Part shown: positions 24,852 through 41,235 of the stretch, in pieces | How the letters are laid out: every line of letters begins with the position of its first letter | How positions within the stretch are numbered: position 1 is the first letter of the stretch | Source of the DNA: Eriocheir sinensis | Lineage: Eukaryota > Arthropoda > Malacostraca > Decapoda > Varunidae | Direction: 5' to 3' | Length of the DNA stretch: 64,000 nt | Assembly: GCF_024679095.1 (NCBI RefSeq) | Contig: NC_066513.1 | Coordinates: forward strand, 5,743,695-5,807,694 | Program-made: the position numbers and the translations under genes | Notes under the pieces: model-generated | The model's database searches: none | What the model saw: only the letters and a program-made list of their open reading frames with translations | Told to the model about the DNA's origin: nothing

Positions 24852-26640
24852 TGATTCGAATTTACATTATTATGTGTTTTGTATATATTTTGTATACGTA
24901 TTTACATTATTTAATGTGTATTTCTTTATATATTTTTATCATATTTACGTTATTTTATGTGTATTTGAATATATATTTTTAAAAAATTTACATTGTCTTA
25001 TGTGTATTTTGCATATCTATTTCAATACAAATTTACCTTATTGTATGTGCATTTTGTGTATGTATTTCAATACAAATTTAATTATTTTATGTATATTTTT
25101 GTACATATATTTAAAAAAAAATGCGTTGTTTTATTTGTATTTTGTATCTTTATTTTCATACAAATTAACATTATTTTGATTCGAATTTACATTATTATGT
25201 GTTTTGTATATATTTTGTATACGTATTTACATTATTTAATGTGTATTTCTTTATATATTTTTATCATATTTACGTTATTTTATGTGTATTTGAATATATA
25301 TTTTTAAAAAATTTACATTGTCTTATGTGTATTTTGCATATCTATTTCAATACAAATTTACTTTATTGTATGTGCATTTTGTGTATGTATTTCAATACAA
25401 ATTTAATTATTTTATGTATATTTTTGTACATATATTTAAAAAAAATGCGTTGTTTTATTTGTATTTTGTATCTTTATTTTCATACAAATTAACATTATTT
25501 TATTGATATTCTGTGTATTTATTTTAATACGATTTTACATTATTCTATTGGTATTTTGTTTATTTATTTTGATTCGAATTTACATTATTATGTGTTTTGT
25601 ATATATTTTGTATACGTATTTACATTATTTAATGTGTATTTCTTTATATATTTTTATCATATTTACGTTATTTTATGTGTATTTGAATATATATTTTTAA
25701 AAAATTTACATTGTCTTATGTGTATTTTGCATATCTATTTCAATACAAATTTACCTTATTGTATGTGCATTTTGTGTATGTATTTCAATACAAATTTAAT
25801 TATTTTATGTATATTTTTGTACATATATTTAAAAAAAAATGCGTTGTTTTATTTGTATTTTGTATCTTTATTTTCATACAAATTAACATTATTTTGATTC
25901 GAATTTACATTATTATGTGTTTTGTATATATTTTGTATACGTATTTACATTATTTAATGTGTATTTCTTTATATATTTTTATCATATTTACGTTATTTTA
26001 TGTGTATTTGAATATATATTTTTAAAAAATTTACATTGTCTTATGTGTATTTTGCATATCTATTTCAATACAAATTTACTTTATTGTATGTGCATTTTGT
26101 GTATGTATTTCAATACAAATTTAATTATTTTATGTATATTTTTGTACATATATTTAAAAAAAATGCGTTGTTTTATTTGTATTTTGTATCTTTATTTTCA
26201 TACAAATTAACATTATTTTATTGATATTCTGTGTATTTATTTTAATACGATTTTACATTATTCTATTGGTATTTTGTTTATTTATTTTGATTCGAATTTA
26301 CATTATTATGTGTTTTGTATATATTTTGTATACGTATTTACATTATTTAATGTGTATTTCTTTATATATTTTTATCATATTTACGTTATTTTATGTGTAT
26401 TTGAATATATATTTTTAAAAAATTTACATTGTCTTATGTGTATTTTGCATATCTATTTCAATACAAATTTACCTTATTGTATGTGCATTTTGTGTATGTA
26501 TTTCAATACAAATTTAATTATTTTATGTATATTTTTGTACATATATTTAAAAAAAATGCGTTGTTTTATTTGTATTTTGTATCTTTATTTTCATACAAAT
26601 TAACATTATTTTATTGATATTCTGTGTATTTATTTTAATA
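24852..26640 (+). repeat. 718-bp dimeric tandem repeat, about 2.5 copies
   Basis: The marker TGATTCGAATTTACATTATT starts at 24852, 25177, 25570, 25895 and 26288, giving alternating units of 325, 393, 325 and 393 bp. The 393-bp type carries 68 bp more (a TTGATATTCTGTG to ATTCTATTGG stretch). The two types also alternate at a C/T site (ACCTTATTG/ACTTTATTG). The amplified unit is therefore the 718-bp dimer. Copies are nearly identical. Confidence 0.95.
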
Positions 26641-27106
26641 CGATTTTACATTATTCTATATATATTTTGTATATATATTTTTTATACATATTTACATTAT
26701 ATAATGTGTATTTTGTATATACATTTTATACAAATTTAGGTTATTTATGTGTATTTGTTTATATATTTTCATACAAATTCACGTTGATTTATGTGTATTT
26801 TGTATATGTATTTCAATACAAATTTACATAATTGTATGTGTATTTTGTATATCTATTTTCATACAAATTTAGATAATTTTTTGTGTTTTTTTGTATAGAT
26901 TTTAATACAAATTCTAGATATGTTATATGTATTTTATAAATCTATTTTCACACAAATTTATATATTTTATTGGTATTTTGTCGATTTATTTTGATACGAA
27001 TTTACATTATTTTATGTGTACTTTGTATATATATTTTTATACGTATATACATTATTTAATGTGTATTTTGTAAATATATTTTTATTCATTTTTTTTGTTA
27101 TTTTAA

Positions 27107-27237
<131 letters not shown>

Positions 27238-28377
27238 CTATTTACATACATATATAAATTATTTTTTGTATATTTTTGTATATATTTTTATACAAGTTTT
27301 TTTTTTTTTTTGTATTTTGTATATTTATTTTCCTTCAAATATACCTTCTTTTATTGGAATTTTGTTTATTTATTTTGATACGAATTTACATTATTTTATG
27401 TGTATTTTGTATATATATATTTTTCTACGTATTTACATCTTTTTATGTTTATTTTGTATAGATATTTTCATAAAAATTTACATTATTTTATGTGTATTCG
27501 TATATATATTTTGAAACAAATTTACATTATTTTATGTGTATTTTGCATATCTATCTCAATACAAATTTACCTTATTTATCCATTTTGTATATTTAATTTA
27601 ATACAAATATAATTATTTTATGTGTATTTTTGTATATATATTTTTATACAAATATGCGTTATATTATGAGTATTTTGCATCTTTATTTCCATACAAATTT
27701 ACATTGTTTTATTGATATTCTGTTTATTTATTTTGATACGATTTTACATTATTCTATGTGTATTTTGTATATATTTTTTATGCATATTTACATTATTGAA
27801 TGTATGTCTTTTATATATATTTTTATACAAATTTACGTTATCGTATGTGTATTTGTTTATGTATTTTGATAAAATTTACAATATTTTATGGGTATTTTGT
27901 ATATATATTTCAAAACAAATTAATCTAATTCAATGTGTATTTTGTATATATATTTTCATTCAAATTTAAATTATTTTTTAATAGATTTTAATACAAATTT
28001 TAGTTATGTTATGTGTATTTTGTAATTTCTTTTTCATACAAATTTATGTTATTTTATTGGTATTTTGTTGATTTATTTTTATACGAATTTACATTATTCT
28101 ATGTATACTTTGTATATATATTTTTTATACGTATTTACATTATTTAATGTGTATTTTGTATATATATTTTTATCGAAATTTATCGTATTTTATGCGTATT
28201 TGTATATATAATTTGATACAAATTTACATTATTTTATGTTTATTTTGCATATATTTTTTTTATACATATTTACGTTTTTTTATGTGAATTTCTTTATATA
28301 TTTTCATACAAATATACATTATATTATGTGTATTTTGTATATGTATTTCAATACAAATTTACCTAATTTTATGTGTA

Positions 28378-30079
<1,702 letters not shown>

Positions 30080-30123
30080 AACATAAAATAATGTAATTTT
30101 CCAAAATATACATACAACCACAT

Positions 30124-30126
<3 letters not shown>

Positions 30127-30210
<84 letters not shown>

Positions 30211-30220
30211 TATATATATA
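30127..30220. repeat. (TA)n, impure
   Basis: Broken by GTATA at about 30178 and AAATA at about 30203. Confidence 0.94.
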
Positions 30221-30423
30221 TACATAAATACATACAATATACATAATTTTTAAAATAAATATATAAAAATATATGTAATAAGATGCACATAAAATAAATA
30301 AATTTATATGAAAATAACTATTCAAAATACACATAAAAAGAGGCAAATTTGTATTAAAAAAAAGAATACACATAAATAATGTAAATTTGTATAAAAAAAC
30401 AACACAAATGCACATCAAATAAA

Positions 30424-30511
<88 letters not shown>
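30424..30511. repeat. (TA)n microsatellite
   Basis: Follows CATCAAATAAAG. The homologous place at 35521 (AAATAAAGTAAATCTG) carries no expansion. Confidence 0.96.
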
Positions 30512-30514
<3 letters not shown>

Positions 30515-31495
30515 TATTTATATATACAAAACACACATTAAATAATATAAATGCGTATAAAAATATGTATCCAAATACACATCAAATAATTTGAATTCGT
30601 AACGAAATAAATAAAGAAAATACCAATAAAATAGTGGAATTTTTAATGAAAATATATATATAGAAAATAGACATAAAATAACGTAAATACAAATACAAAT
30701 ATACATATAAAATAATTTAAATTTGAATGAAAATAAATATACAAAATAAACATAAAATAAAGTAAATATGTAATGGAATATATATACAAAATACACATAA
30801 AATAATGTAATTTTTTATCAAAATATATATACAAATACACATAAAATAACATAAATTTGTATAAAGATATTTATACAAAATACACATAAAATAACGTACG
30901 TACGTATAAAAATATATATACAAAGTACACATAAAATAATGTAAATTCGTACCAAAATAAATCTACAAAATACCAATAAAATATTATAAATTTGTTTAAA
31001 AAAAAGTTTACAAAATACACATAACATAACCAAAATCTGTATTAAAATGTATTAAAAAATTTGTATGAAAATAGATATACAAGATACACATAAAATAAGG
31101 CAAATATGTATTCAAATAGAAATACAGGTTACACATAAAAATGTAAATTTGTATCCAAAAAACAATACAAATGCACATAAAACAAAGTAAATTTGTATCA
31201 AAATATATTACGAATACATATAAAATAACGTAAATTTCTATGAATATGTATAAAATATATACAAAATACACATAGAATAATTTAAAATTCTATCAAAATA
31301 AATAAACGGAATTTAAATATTTTTATGAAAATAAAGATGCAAAAACCCGTAAAATGACGCATATATGTATAAAAATATATATACAAAAATACACATAAAA
31401 TATTAAAATTTGTATTAAGATAAAAATACAAAATGCACATACAATAAGGTAAATTTGTATTGAAATAGACATGCAAATTACACATAAATTTGTAT

Positions 31496-31876
<381 letters not shown>

Positions 31877-32169
31877 AAATATGATAACAAAATGTAAATT
31901 CGTATCAAAATAAATAAACAAAATTCCAATAAAAGAATCTCTAATTGTAGGAAAATAAACATACAAAATACACATAAAATAACGAAAAGATGTTTAAAAA
32001 TTTATTCACAAATACACAATAATAATTTAAATTTGTATTAAAATAAATATACAAAAAACACCTAAAAACAAGTAAGTGTGTATTGAAATACATAAAGAAA
32101 ATACACATAAAATAATGTAAATTTGTTTGGAAATATATAAAGAAATACACATAAAATAACGTAAATTTG

Positions 32170-32347
<178 letters not shown>

Positions 32348-32625
32348 GTTGTATGAAAATATATATATACAAAATGCAAATGTGTAAAATATGTATCAAA
32401 ATGCGTATATGAAATTTTAAAAATATATATATAAAATAAAAATAATTAAATTTGTATGAAAATAAAGATGCAAAATGCACATAAAATAACGTATATTTTC
32501 ATTAAAATGGATATACAAAAATACACATAAATAATTAAATTTGTTTTAAAATAAATATACAAAATGTAATACAATAGGTAAATTTTCATTAAAATGGATA
32601 TGCAAAACACATAAAAAATATATGA

Positions 32626-32729
<104 letters not shown>

Positions 32730-33888
32730 GAATACACATAAAATAACGTAAATTTCTATAAAAATATATATACAAAAAACACAGAAAATTATGTAAAACG
32801 TATAAAAATTTATATATACAAAATACACATAAAACAACATAAATTAGTATCAAAATATATAAACAAAATACCAATAAAAAAATATGTATTTGTATCAAAA
32901 TAAATATACAAAACACACATAAAATAACGGAAATTCTTATAAAACTATATACAAAAATACACAAAAATTATTTAAATTTGTGTGAAAATGGATATACAAA
33001 ATTAACATATAATAAGCTAGATTTGTATTGAAATATATATACAAAATACGAAAAATAATGTAAATTTGCATTAAAATATTTAAACAAATACAGATAAAAT
33101 AACGTAAATTCGTATCAAAATAACTAAAGAAAACACCAATAAAATAAAGCAAATTTCTATAAAAATATATGTAAAAAAATGCAAATAAAATAACTTAAAT
33201 TTGTATGAAAATAAATATACAAAATAAACATAAAATAAAGCAAATTTTTATTAAAAAATACAGAATACACATAAACTAATTTAAATTTGTTAAAAAAGAA
33301 CAACACAAATGCACATAAAACTCAGTAAATATGTATAAAAATATATATACAAAACACATATATAAAAAATATGTATACTAAATACACATGAAATAATATA
33401 AATTCGTATCTAAATAAATAAACAAAATAAGAATCAAATATTGTAATTTTGAATGAAAATATATATACAAAATACTAATAAAATAACGTAAATACAAATT
33501 CAAGGATACACATAAAATAATTTAAATTTGAATGAAAATAATTATACAAAATAAACATAAAATAAGGTAAATTTGTATCAAAATATATATACAAATACAC
33601 ATAAATAACATAAATTTGTATAAAAATATATATATTCAAAATACATATGAAATAATGTAAATACGTATAAAATATATATACAAAGTACACATAAAATAAT
33701 GTAAATTCATATGAAAATAAATCAACAAAATACCAATAAAAAATATAAATTTGTATAAAAAATTACAAAATACACATAACATAACTAAATTTGTATCAAA
33801 ATCTATACAAAAATACACATAAATAATTTTAATTTGTATGAAAATAGATATACAAAATTCACATAAAACTAAGTAGATTTGTTTTGAA

Positions 33889-33896
<8 letters not shown>

Positions 33897-33963
<67 letters not shown>

Positions 33964-33965
33964 TA

Positions 33966-34031
<66 letters not shown>

Positions 34032-34033
34032 TA

Positions 34034-34079
<46 letters not shown>
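33897..34079. repeat. (TA)n with ATTCATAT interruptions
   Basis: Three TA runs separated by TTCATATTCATAT (33960) and TTCATATGAATAT (34029). Preceded by an A-run. Confidence 0.95.
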
Positions 34080-34081
<2 letters not shown>

Positions 34082-37000
34082 ATATCAATGAAATATTGTA
34101 AATTTGTGTCAATATATATAAACAAATACACATAAAAAAACGTAAATTTATATAAAAATATATTTACAGAATATACATTAAATGACGTAAATATGTTTAA
34201 AAAATATATACAAAATACACGTAGAATAATGTAAAATCGTATCAAAATAAATAAACAGAATATCAATAAAATAATGTAAATTTGTATGGATATAAAGATG
34301 CAAAATACCCATAAAATAACGCATCTCTCTATAAAATTATATATACAAAAAATACACATAAAATAATTAAATTTCTATTAAAATAAATATACAAAATGCA
34401 CATACATTAAGATAAGTTTGTATTGAAATAGATATGCAAAATACACATAAAATAATGTAAATTTCTATGAAAATATATTTACAAAATACACATAAAATGA
34501 TGTAAATACGTAAAAAAATATATATACAAAAGACACATAAAACAATGTAAATCCGTATCAAAATAAATAAACAAAATTCCAATAAAAGAATGTATCTTTG
34601 AAGGAGAATAAAAATACAAAATACAATTGAAATAACTAAAATTTGTATAAAAATGTATAAAAAATAGACAAAAATAATTTAAATTTGTTTGATAATAGAT
34701 ATACAAAATACACATACAATTAGGTAAATTTGTATTGAAATACATACAAAATACACATAAATCAATGTGAATTTGTATGAATATATATTAACAAATACAC
34801 ATAAGATGACCCAAATTTGTATAAAATATATATTTAAAATACACATTATATAATGTAAATATGTATAAAAAATATATATACAAAATACACATAAAATAAT
34901 GTAAAATCGTATCAAAATAAATAAGCAGAATATCAATAAAGTAATGTAAATTTGTATGAAAATAAAAATACAAAATACAAATAAAATAACGCATATTTTT
35001 TTTTAAATATATGTACAAATATACACATAAAATAATTAAATATTTATTGAAGTAAATACACAAAATGCACATACAATAAGGTAAATTTGTATTGAAATAG
35101 ATATGGAAAATACACATAAAATAATGTAAATTTAAAAAAAATATATACCCAAATACACATAAAATAACGTAAATTTGTATAAAAATATATAAAGAAATAC
35201 ACATTAAAATTTAATAATGTAAATACGAATACAAATTATATACTAAACACATAATAATGTAAATTCGAATCAAAATAAATCAACAAAATACCAATAAAAT
35301 AATGTAAATATCAATTAAAAAACGTATACAAAATACACATAAAATAACGCAAATTTCAATAAATATATAGATAAAAAAATTCACATAAAATAATTTAAAT
35401 TTGTGTGAAAATACATATACAAAATACACATAAAATAACGCAAATTTTTATTAAGAAATACAAAATACACATAAAATAAAGTAAATTTGTATAAAAAAAC
35501 AACACAAATGCACATAAAATAAAGTAAATCTGTAATAAAATATATATACAAGACACACATTAAATAATGTAAATGCGGGTCAAAATATGTATACAAAATA
35601 CACATGAAATAATCTAAATTCGTATCGAAATAAATAAACAAAATACCAATAAAATAATGTAATTTTGAATGAAAATATATATACAAAATACACATAAAAT
35701 AACGTAAATACAAATAAAAATATACACATAAAATAATTTAAATTTGAATGAAAATAAATATACAAAATAAACATAAAATAACGTAAATTTGTAATGAAAT
35801 ATATATACAAAATACACATGAAATAACGTAAATACAAATAGAAATGTACACATAAAATCATTAAAAATTTGAATGAAAAAGAAAAACAAAATAAACATAA
35901 AATAATGTAGATTTGTAATGAAATATATATATAAAATACACATAAAATAATATAAATTTGTATCACAGTATATATACAAATACGCATAAAATACGATAAA
36001 TTTCTATAAAAATATATATACAAAATACAGATTAAATAATGTAAATACGTATAAAAATATATATACAAAATACACATAAAATTGTGTAAATTCGTATCAA
36101 AATAAATCAACAAAATACCAATAACATAATATAAATTTGTGTGAAAATAAATTTACAAAATACACATAACATAACTAAAATTTGTATTAAAATCTATACA
36201 AAAATACACACAAATAATTTAGATTTATATGAAAATAGATACACAAAATACACATAGAATTGGATTAATTTGTTTTGAAATATATATACAAAATACCCAT
36301 AAAATATTGTAAATTTGTATCAAAATATATAAACAAATACACATAAGATAACGTTAATTTGTATAAAAATATATACAAGACATACATTCAATAATGTAAA
36401 TATGTATAAAAAATATATAGAAAATACACATAGAATAATACAAAATCGTATCAAAATAAATAAACAGGATATCAATAAAATAATGTAAATTTGTATGAAA
36501 ATAAAGATGCAAAATACTCAGAATATAACGCATATTTGTATAAAAATATATATAAAAAAAGACACATAAAATAATTAAATTTGTATTAAATTAAATATAC
36601 AAAATGGACCTACAATATGGTAAATCTGTATTAAGATAGATATGCAAAATACACATAAAATAATGAAAATTTGTTTCAAAATATATATACGAATACACAT
36701 AAAAAGATTTAAATACGTAGAAAAATATATATAGAAAATACACATAAAATACTGTAAATTCGCATCAAAATAAATAAACAAAATTCCAATAAAAGAATGT
36801 ATATTTGACGGAAAATAAATATACAAAATACAAACAAAATAACTGAAGTTTGTATAAAAATAAACACAAAAATATACGAAAATAATTTATATTTGTATGA
36901 AAATAGATATACAAAATATATATAAAATTAGGTAAATTTGTATGGAAATATTTATACGAAATACAAATAAGATACTGTAAATTTGTAGAAAATATATAAA

Positions 37001-37768
37001 CAAATACAAATAAAATAACGTAGATTTGTATGAAATATATATACAAAATAAATATGAAATAATGTCTATATGTATAAAAAAATATAAACAAAATACACAT
37101 AAAATAACGTAAATTTGTATAGAAATACATAAAAAAATACACATTAGATAATGTAAATACGAATACAAAATATATACAAAGTAAAGATTTAATAATGTAA
37201 ATTCGTATCAAAATAAATAAACAAAATACCAATGAAATAATGTAAATTTGTATGAAAAAAATATACAAAATACACATAAAATAACGGAAATTTCTATGAA
37301 AATATATGTACAAAAATGAACATGAAATAATTTAAATTTGTATGAAAATAAATATACAAAATACACATAAAATAAGGCAAATTTGAATTAAAAAGAATAC
37401 AGAAAACACATAAGATAAAGTAAATTTGTATCAAAAACAACAACACAAATGCACATCAAATAAAGTAAATTTGAATAAGAACATATATGCAAAACACACA
37501 TTAAATATTGCAAATGCGTATAAAAATATTTATACAAAATACACATGAAATAATCTAAATTCTTATCGAAAAAAAAATACTAATAAAATAATGTAATTTG
37601 AAAGAAAATATATATACAAAATACACATAAAATAACGTAAATACAAATAAAAATATACACATAAAATAATTAAAATTTGAATGAAAATGGATATACAAAA
37701 TAAACATAAAATAATGGAAATTTTTAATGAAATATATATACAGAATACACGAAAAATAAAGTAAATCT

Positions 37769-37787
37769 GTATCTATATCTACATCTA

Positions 37788-37838
<51 letters not shown>

Positions 37839-37858
37839 ATATACACCTATATATCCAT
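37769..37858. repeat. (TATC)n tract, left border of unique island
   Basis: Degenerate ATCTATATC units, then about ten TATC units (37789-37837), then TATATATACACC. Confidence 0.93.
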
Positions 37859-38474
37859 ATACAACCAATTTTTTTTTGTTTCAATATTTTCTATTATATA
37901 TTATTTCTCATATTACATTTAGTTAATAGCTCATTCTCCCGGGAGTTTAGATATTAGGAATTTTTTTTTGTGCACTTGTCTTTATTTGTTTATACACCAT
38001 TACTCTTGGTAATGTAACCATGTGCCAATTGTTTAACTTACATTTAACTGCTATTTGTCCCTTATGGGCTTATAATCCTGTAACCCATTCATTATTTTTT
38101 TTTCCCATTCCCTTATACTGTGTACTTCCCTTCTCGTCTTCATACTTTCTATACCTCATTCGGCCCGGCCATCCTTGTACATAGAGTTTTACTTTCATCG
38201 TGGCGTGGGCGCCACACTAGCCTGACCGAGCATTGTAAACATGTAAATATTAATCCTAAATATCTATCCGTTTCCATTTCTTCTCCCTCTATCTGTATAA
38301 ATCCTCTTTGACTAGGCAACCTCATGAACGAACGATGACGCACATAGCTTGTGCGGCTGCCGAGGGCAGTCATCATTTCGTCTCGATAGAGTTCGCATCA
38401 CACGCTCCGTGTAAGTCACAAAACCAGTAAAAAGACAATTTAAGCAAAGACTTTAACTCCAAACCTGCTAAACT
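37859..38474. other. Unique-sequence island, unassigned; possible solo LTR or old element
   Basis: About 616 bp of non-satellite, near-balanced sequence. No open frame over 75 codons resembles anything I know. Visible features are a TATAAAT at 38296-38302, the small hairpin GTGGCG-TGGG-CGCCAC at about 38200, the CCCGGGAG word at 37938 and several T-runs. It is bordered on both sides by same-phase TATC tracts, as if inserted into one. A TGT start near 37878 and a CACA near 38420 would allow an LTR reading, but I see no primer-binding site, polypurine tract or second copy. The function is unknown. Confidence 0.5.
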
Positions 38475-38478
38475 TATA

Positions 38479-38525
<47 letters not shown>

Positions 38526-38544
38526 ATATATATATATATATATA

Positions 38545-38581
<37 letters not shown>

Positions 38582-38603
38582 ATATATATATATATATATA
38601 TAC
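38475..38603. repeat. (TATC)n then (TA)n, right border of island
   Basis: TATC units 38479-38524, then TA with two CTATA breaks to 38602. Confidence 0.94.
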
Positions 38604-38680
38604 AAATAAAATAACAAAAAATTGTGTAATAATATATTTACAAAATACACACTAAATAATGTAAATACATATACAAATAT
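38604..38680 (-). repeat. Short inverted satellite patch
   Basis: Fewer than two A-rich-strand monomers (ACAAAATACACACTAAATAA), then a switch to T-rich monomers in a TATAC-rich palindromic stretch at 38670-38730. Confidence 0.85.
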
Positions 38681-38902
38681 ATATTTTTATACGTATATAT
38701 TTATTTTTATACGTTTACGTATATATTTATATTTATTTTCCTACAAATATACGTTCTTTTATCGAAATTTTTTTTTTATTTTTTTATACGAATTTACATT
38801 ATTTTAGGTGTATTATGTATATATATTTTTATACTTATTTACATCATTTTATATGTATTTTGTATGTATATTTTCATAGAAATTTACTCTATTTTATGTG
38901 TA

Positions 38903-39071
<169 letters not shown>

Positions 39072-39280
39072 ATACAAATTTACATTATTGATGTGTATTT
39101 TGCATATCTATTTCAATACAAATTTACTTTATTGTATGTGCATTTTTTATATTTATTTTAATACAAATTTAATTATTTTATGTGTATTTTTGTATATATT
39201 TTTTATACAAAAATGCGTTATTATATGGGTATTTTGCATCTTTATTTTCATACAAATTTACATTATTTTGAAAATAGTTT

Positions 39281-39327
39281 TGAAAATAGATATACAAAAT
39301 AGACATAAAATAAGCTAAATTTGAATT
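39281..39327 (-). repeat. 47-bp displaced copy of 39681-39727
   Basis: Identical over 47 bp to a sequence exactly 400 bp downstream, including the rare AGACATAAAATAAGC variant, but set within oppositely oriented satellite. Flanks are CATTATTTTG and CTGTTTATTTATTTTGATAC, i.e. inside a TTGATATTCTG monomer. Confidence 0.95.
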
Positions 39328-40446
39328 CTGTTTATTTATTTTGATACAATTTTATATTATTCTATGTGTATTTTGTATATATAATATTCTACATATTTAC
39401 ATTATTTAATGTATATTTTGTATATATATTTTATGCAAATTTACGTTATTTTATGTGTATTTGTTTATATATTTTCATACAAATTTACATTATATAAATT
39501 ATTTAAAAAAAATGTATACAAAATACACATAAAATAATGTAAATTCGTATTAAAATAAATAAACAAAATACCAATAAAAGAATGTGTATTTGTATAAATA
39601 TAAATATAAAAATACACATAAAATAACGTAAATTTGTATAAAACTATATACAAAAATACACAAAAGTAAATAAATTCGTATGAAAATAGATATACAAAAT
39701 AGACATAAAATAAGCTAAATTTGAATTGAAATATATATATATACAAAATACACATAAAATAACGCAAATTTCTATAAAAATATATGTACAAAAATGCACA
39801 TAAGATAAAGTAAATTTGCATGAAAATATATATACAAAACACACATTAAATAATGTAAATGCGTATATAAATATGTATACAAAATACCTATGAAATAATC
39901 TAAATTCGTATCGAATTGAATTAACAAAATACCAATAAAATAATGACATTTTGGATGAAAATATATATATAGAAAAAACACATAAAATAACCTAAATACG
40001 AATACAAATATACACAGGAAATAATTTAAAATTGAATGAAATAAACAAACAAAATAAACATAAAATAAGGTAGATTTGTAATAAAATATATGTACAAAAT
40101 ACAGCTAAAAAAATGTAAATTTGTATGCAAATATATATACAAATACACATAAAATAACATGAATTTGTATAAAAATAAATATTCAAAATAAACATTAAAT
40201 AATGTAAATGCGTATAAAAATATATATAAACAAAGTACATATAAAATAATGTAAATTCGTATCAAAATAAATCAACAAAATACCAATAAAATAATATATA
40301 TTTGAATGAAAATAAATTTACAAAATAAACATAACATAACTAAAATTTGTATTAAAATATATACAAAAATACCCAGAAATAGTTTGAATTTGTATGAAAA
40401 TAGATATACAAATTACACATGAAACTAGGTAAATCTTTTTTTAAAT

Positions 40447-41235
40447 ATATATACAAAATACCCATAAAATATTGTAAATTTGTGTCAAAATATATCAACA
40501 AATACACATAAAATAACGTAAATTTGCATAAGATATATATACAAAATACACATTAAATAATGGAAAAGTGTATAAAAAATATATACAAAATACACATAGA
40601 ATAATGTAAAATCGTATCAAAATAAATGAACAGAATATCAATAAAATAATGTAAATTTTTATGAAAATAAAGATGCAAAATACCCATAAAATAACGCATA
40701 TTTGAAATGTATATACAAAATACCCATAAAATATTGTAAATTTGTGTCAAAATATATCAACAAATACACATAAAATAACGTAAATATGTATGAAATATAT
40801 ATACAAAATACACATTAAATAATGGAAAAATGTATAAAAAATATAAACAAAATACACATAGAATAATGTAAAATCGTATCAAAATAAATGAACAGAATTT
40901 CAATAAAATAATGTAAATTTCTATGAAAATAAAAATGCAAAATACCCATAAAATATCGCATATTTGAAATATATATACAAAATACCCATAAAATATTGTA
41001 AATTTGTGTCAAAATATATCAACAAATACACATAAAATAACGTAAATTTGTATGAAATATATATACAAAATACACATTAAATAATGGAAAAATGTATAAA
41101 AAATATATACAAAATACACATAGAATAATGTAAAATCGTATCAAAATAAATGAACAGAATATCAATAAAATAATGTAAATTTCTATGAAAATAAAGATGC
41201 AAAATACCCATAAAATAACGCATATTTGTATAAAA
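40447..41235 (-). repeat. 262-bp tandem repeat, three copies
   Basis: ACAAAATACCCATAAAATAT recurs at about 40451, 40713 and 40975. Each copy spans the same six monomers and ends by an abrupt joint CATATTTGAAAT to the next copy. Confidence 0.93.

Noticed and set aside
24852..26640. CRISPR-like regular repeats
   Set aside because: Monomers are contiguous diverged copies with no invariant repeat alternating with unique spacers, and the rest of the window is eukaryotic retroelements.
37859..38474. A host promoter or exon
   Set aside because: One TATAAAT word in AT-rich DNA is weak, and no coding frame or splice structure follows.
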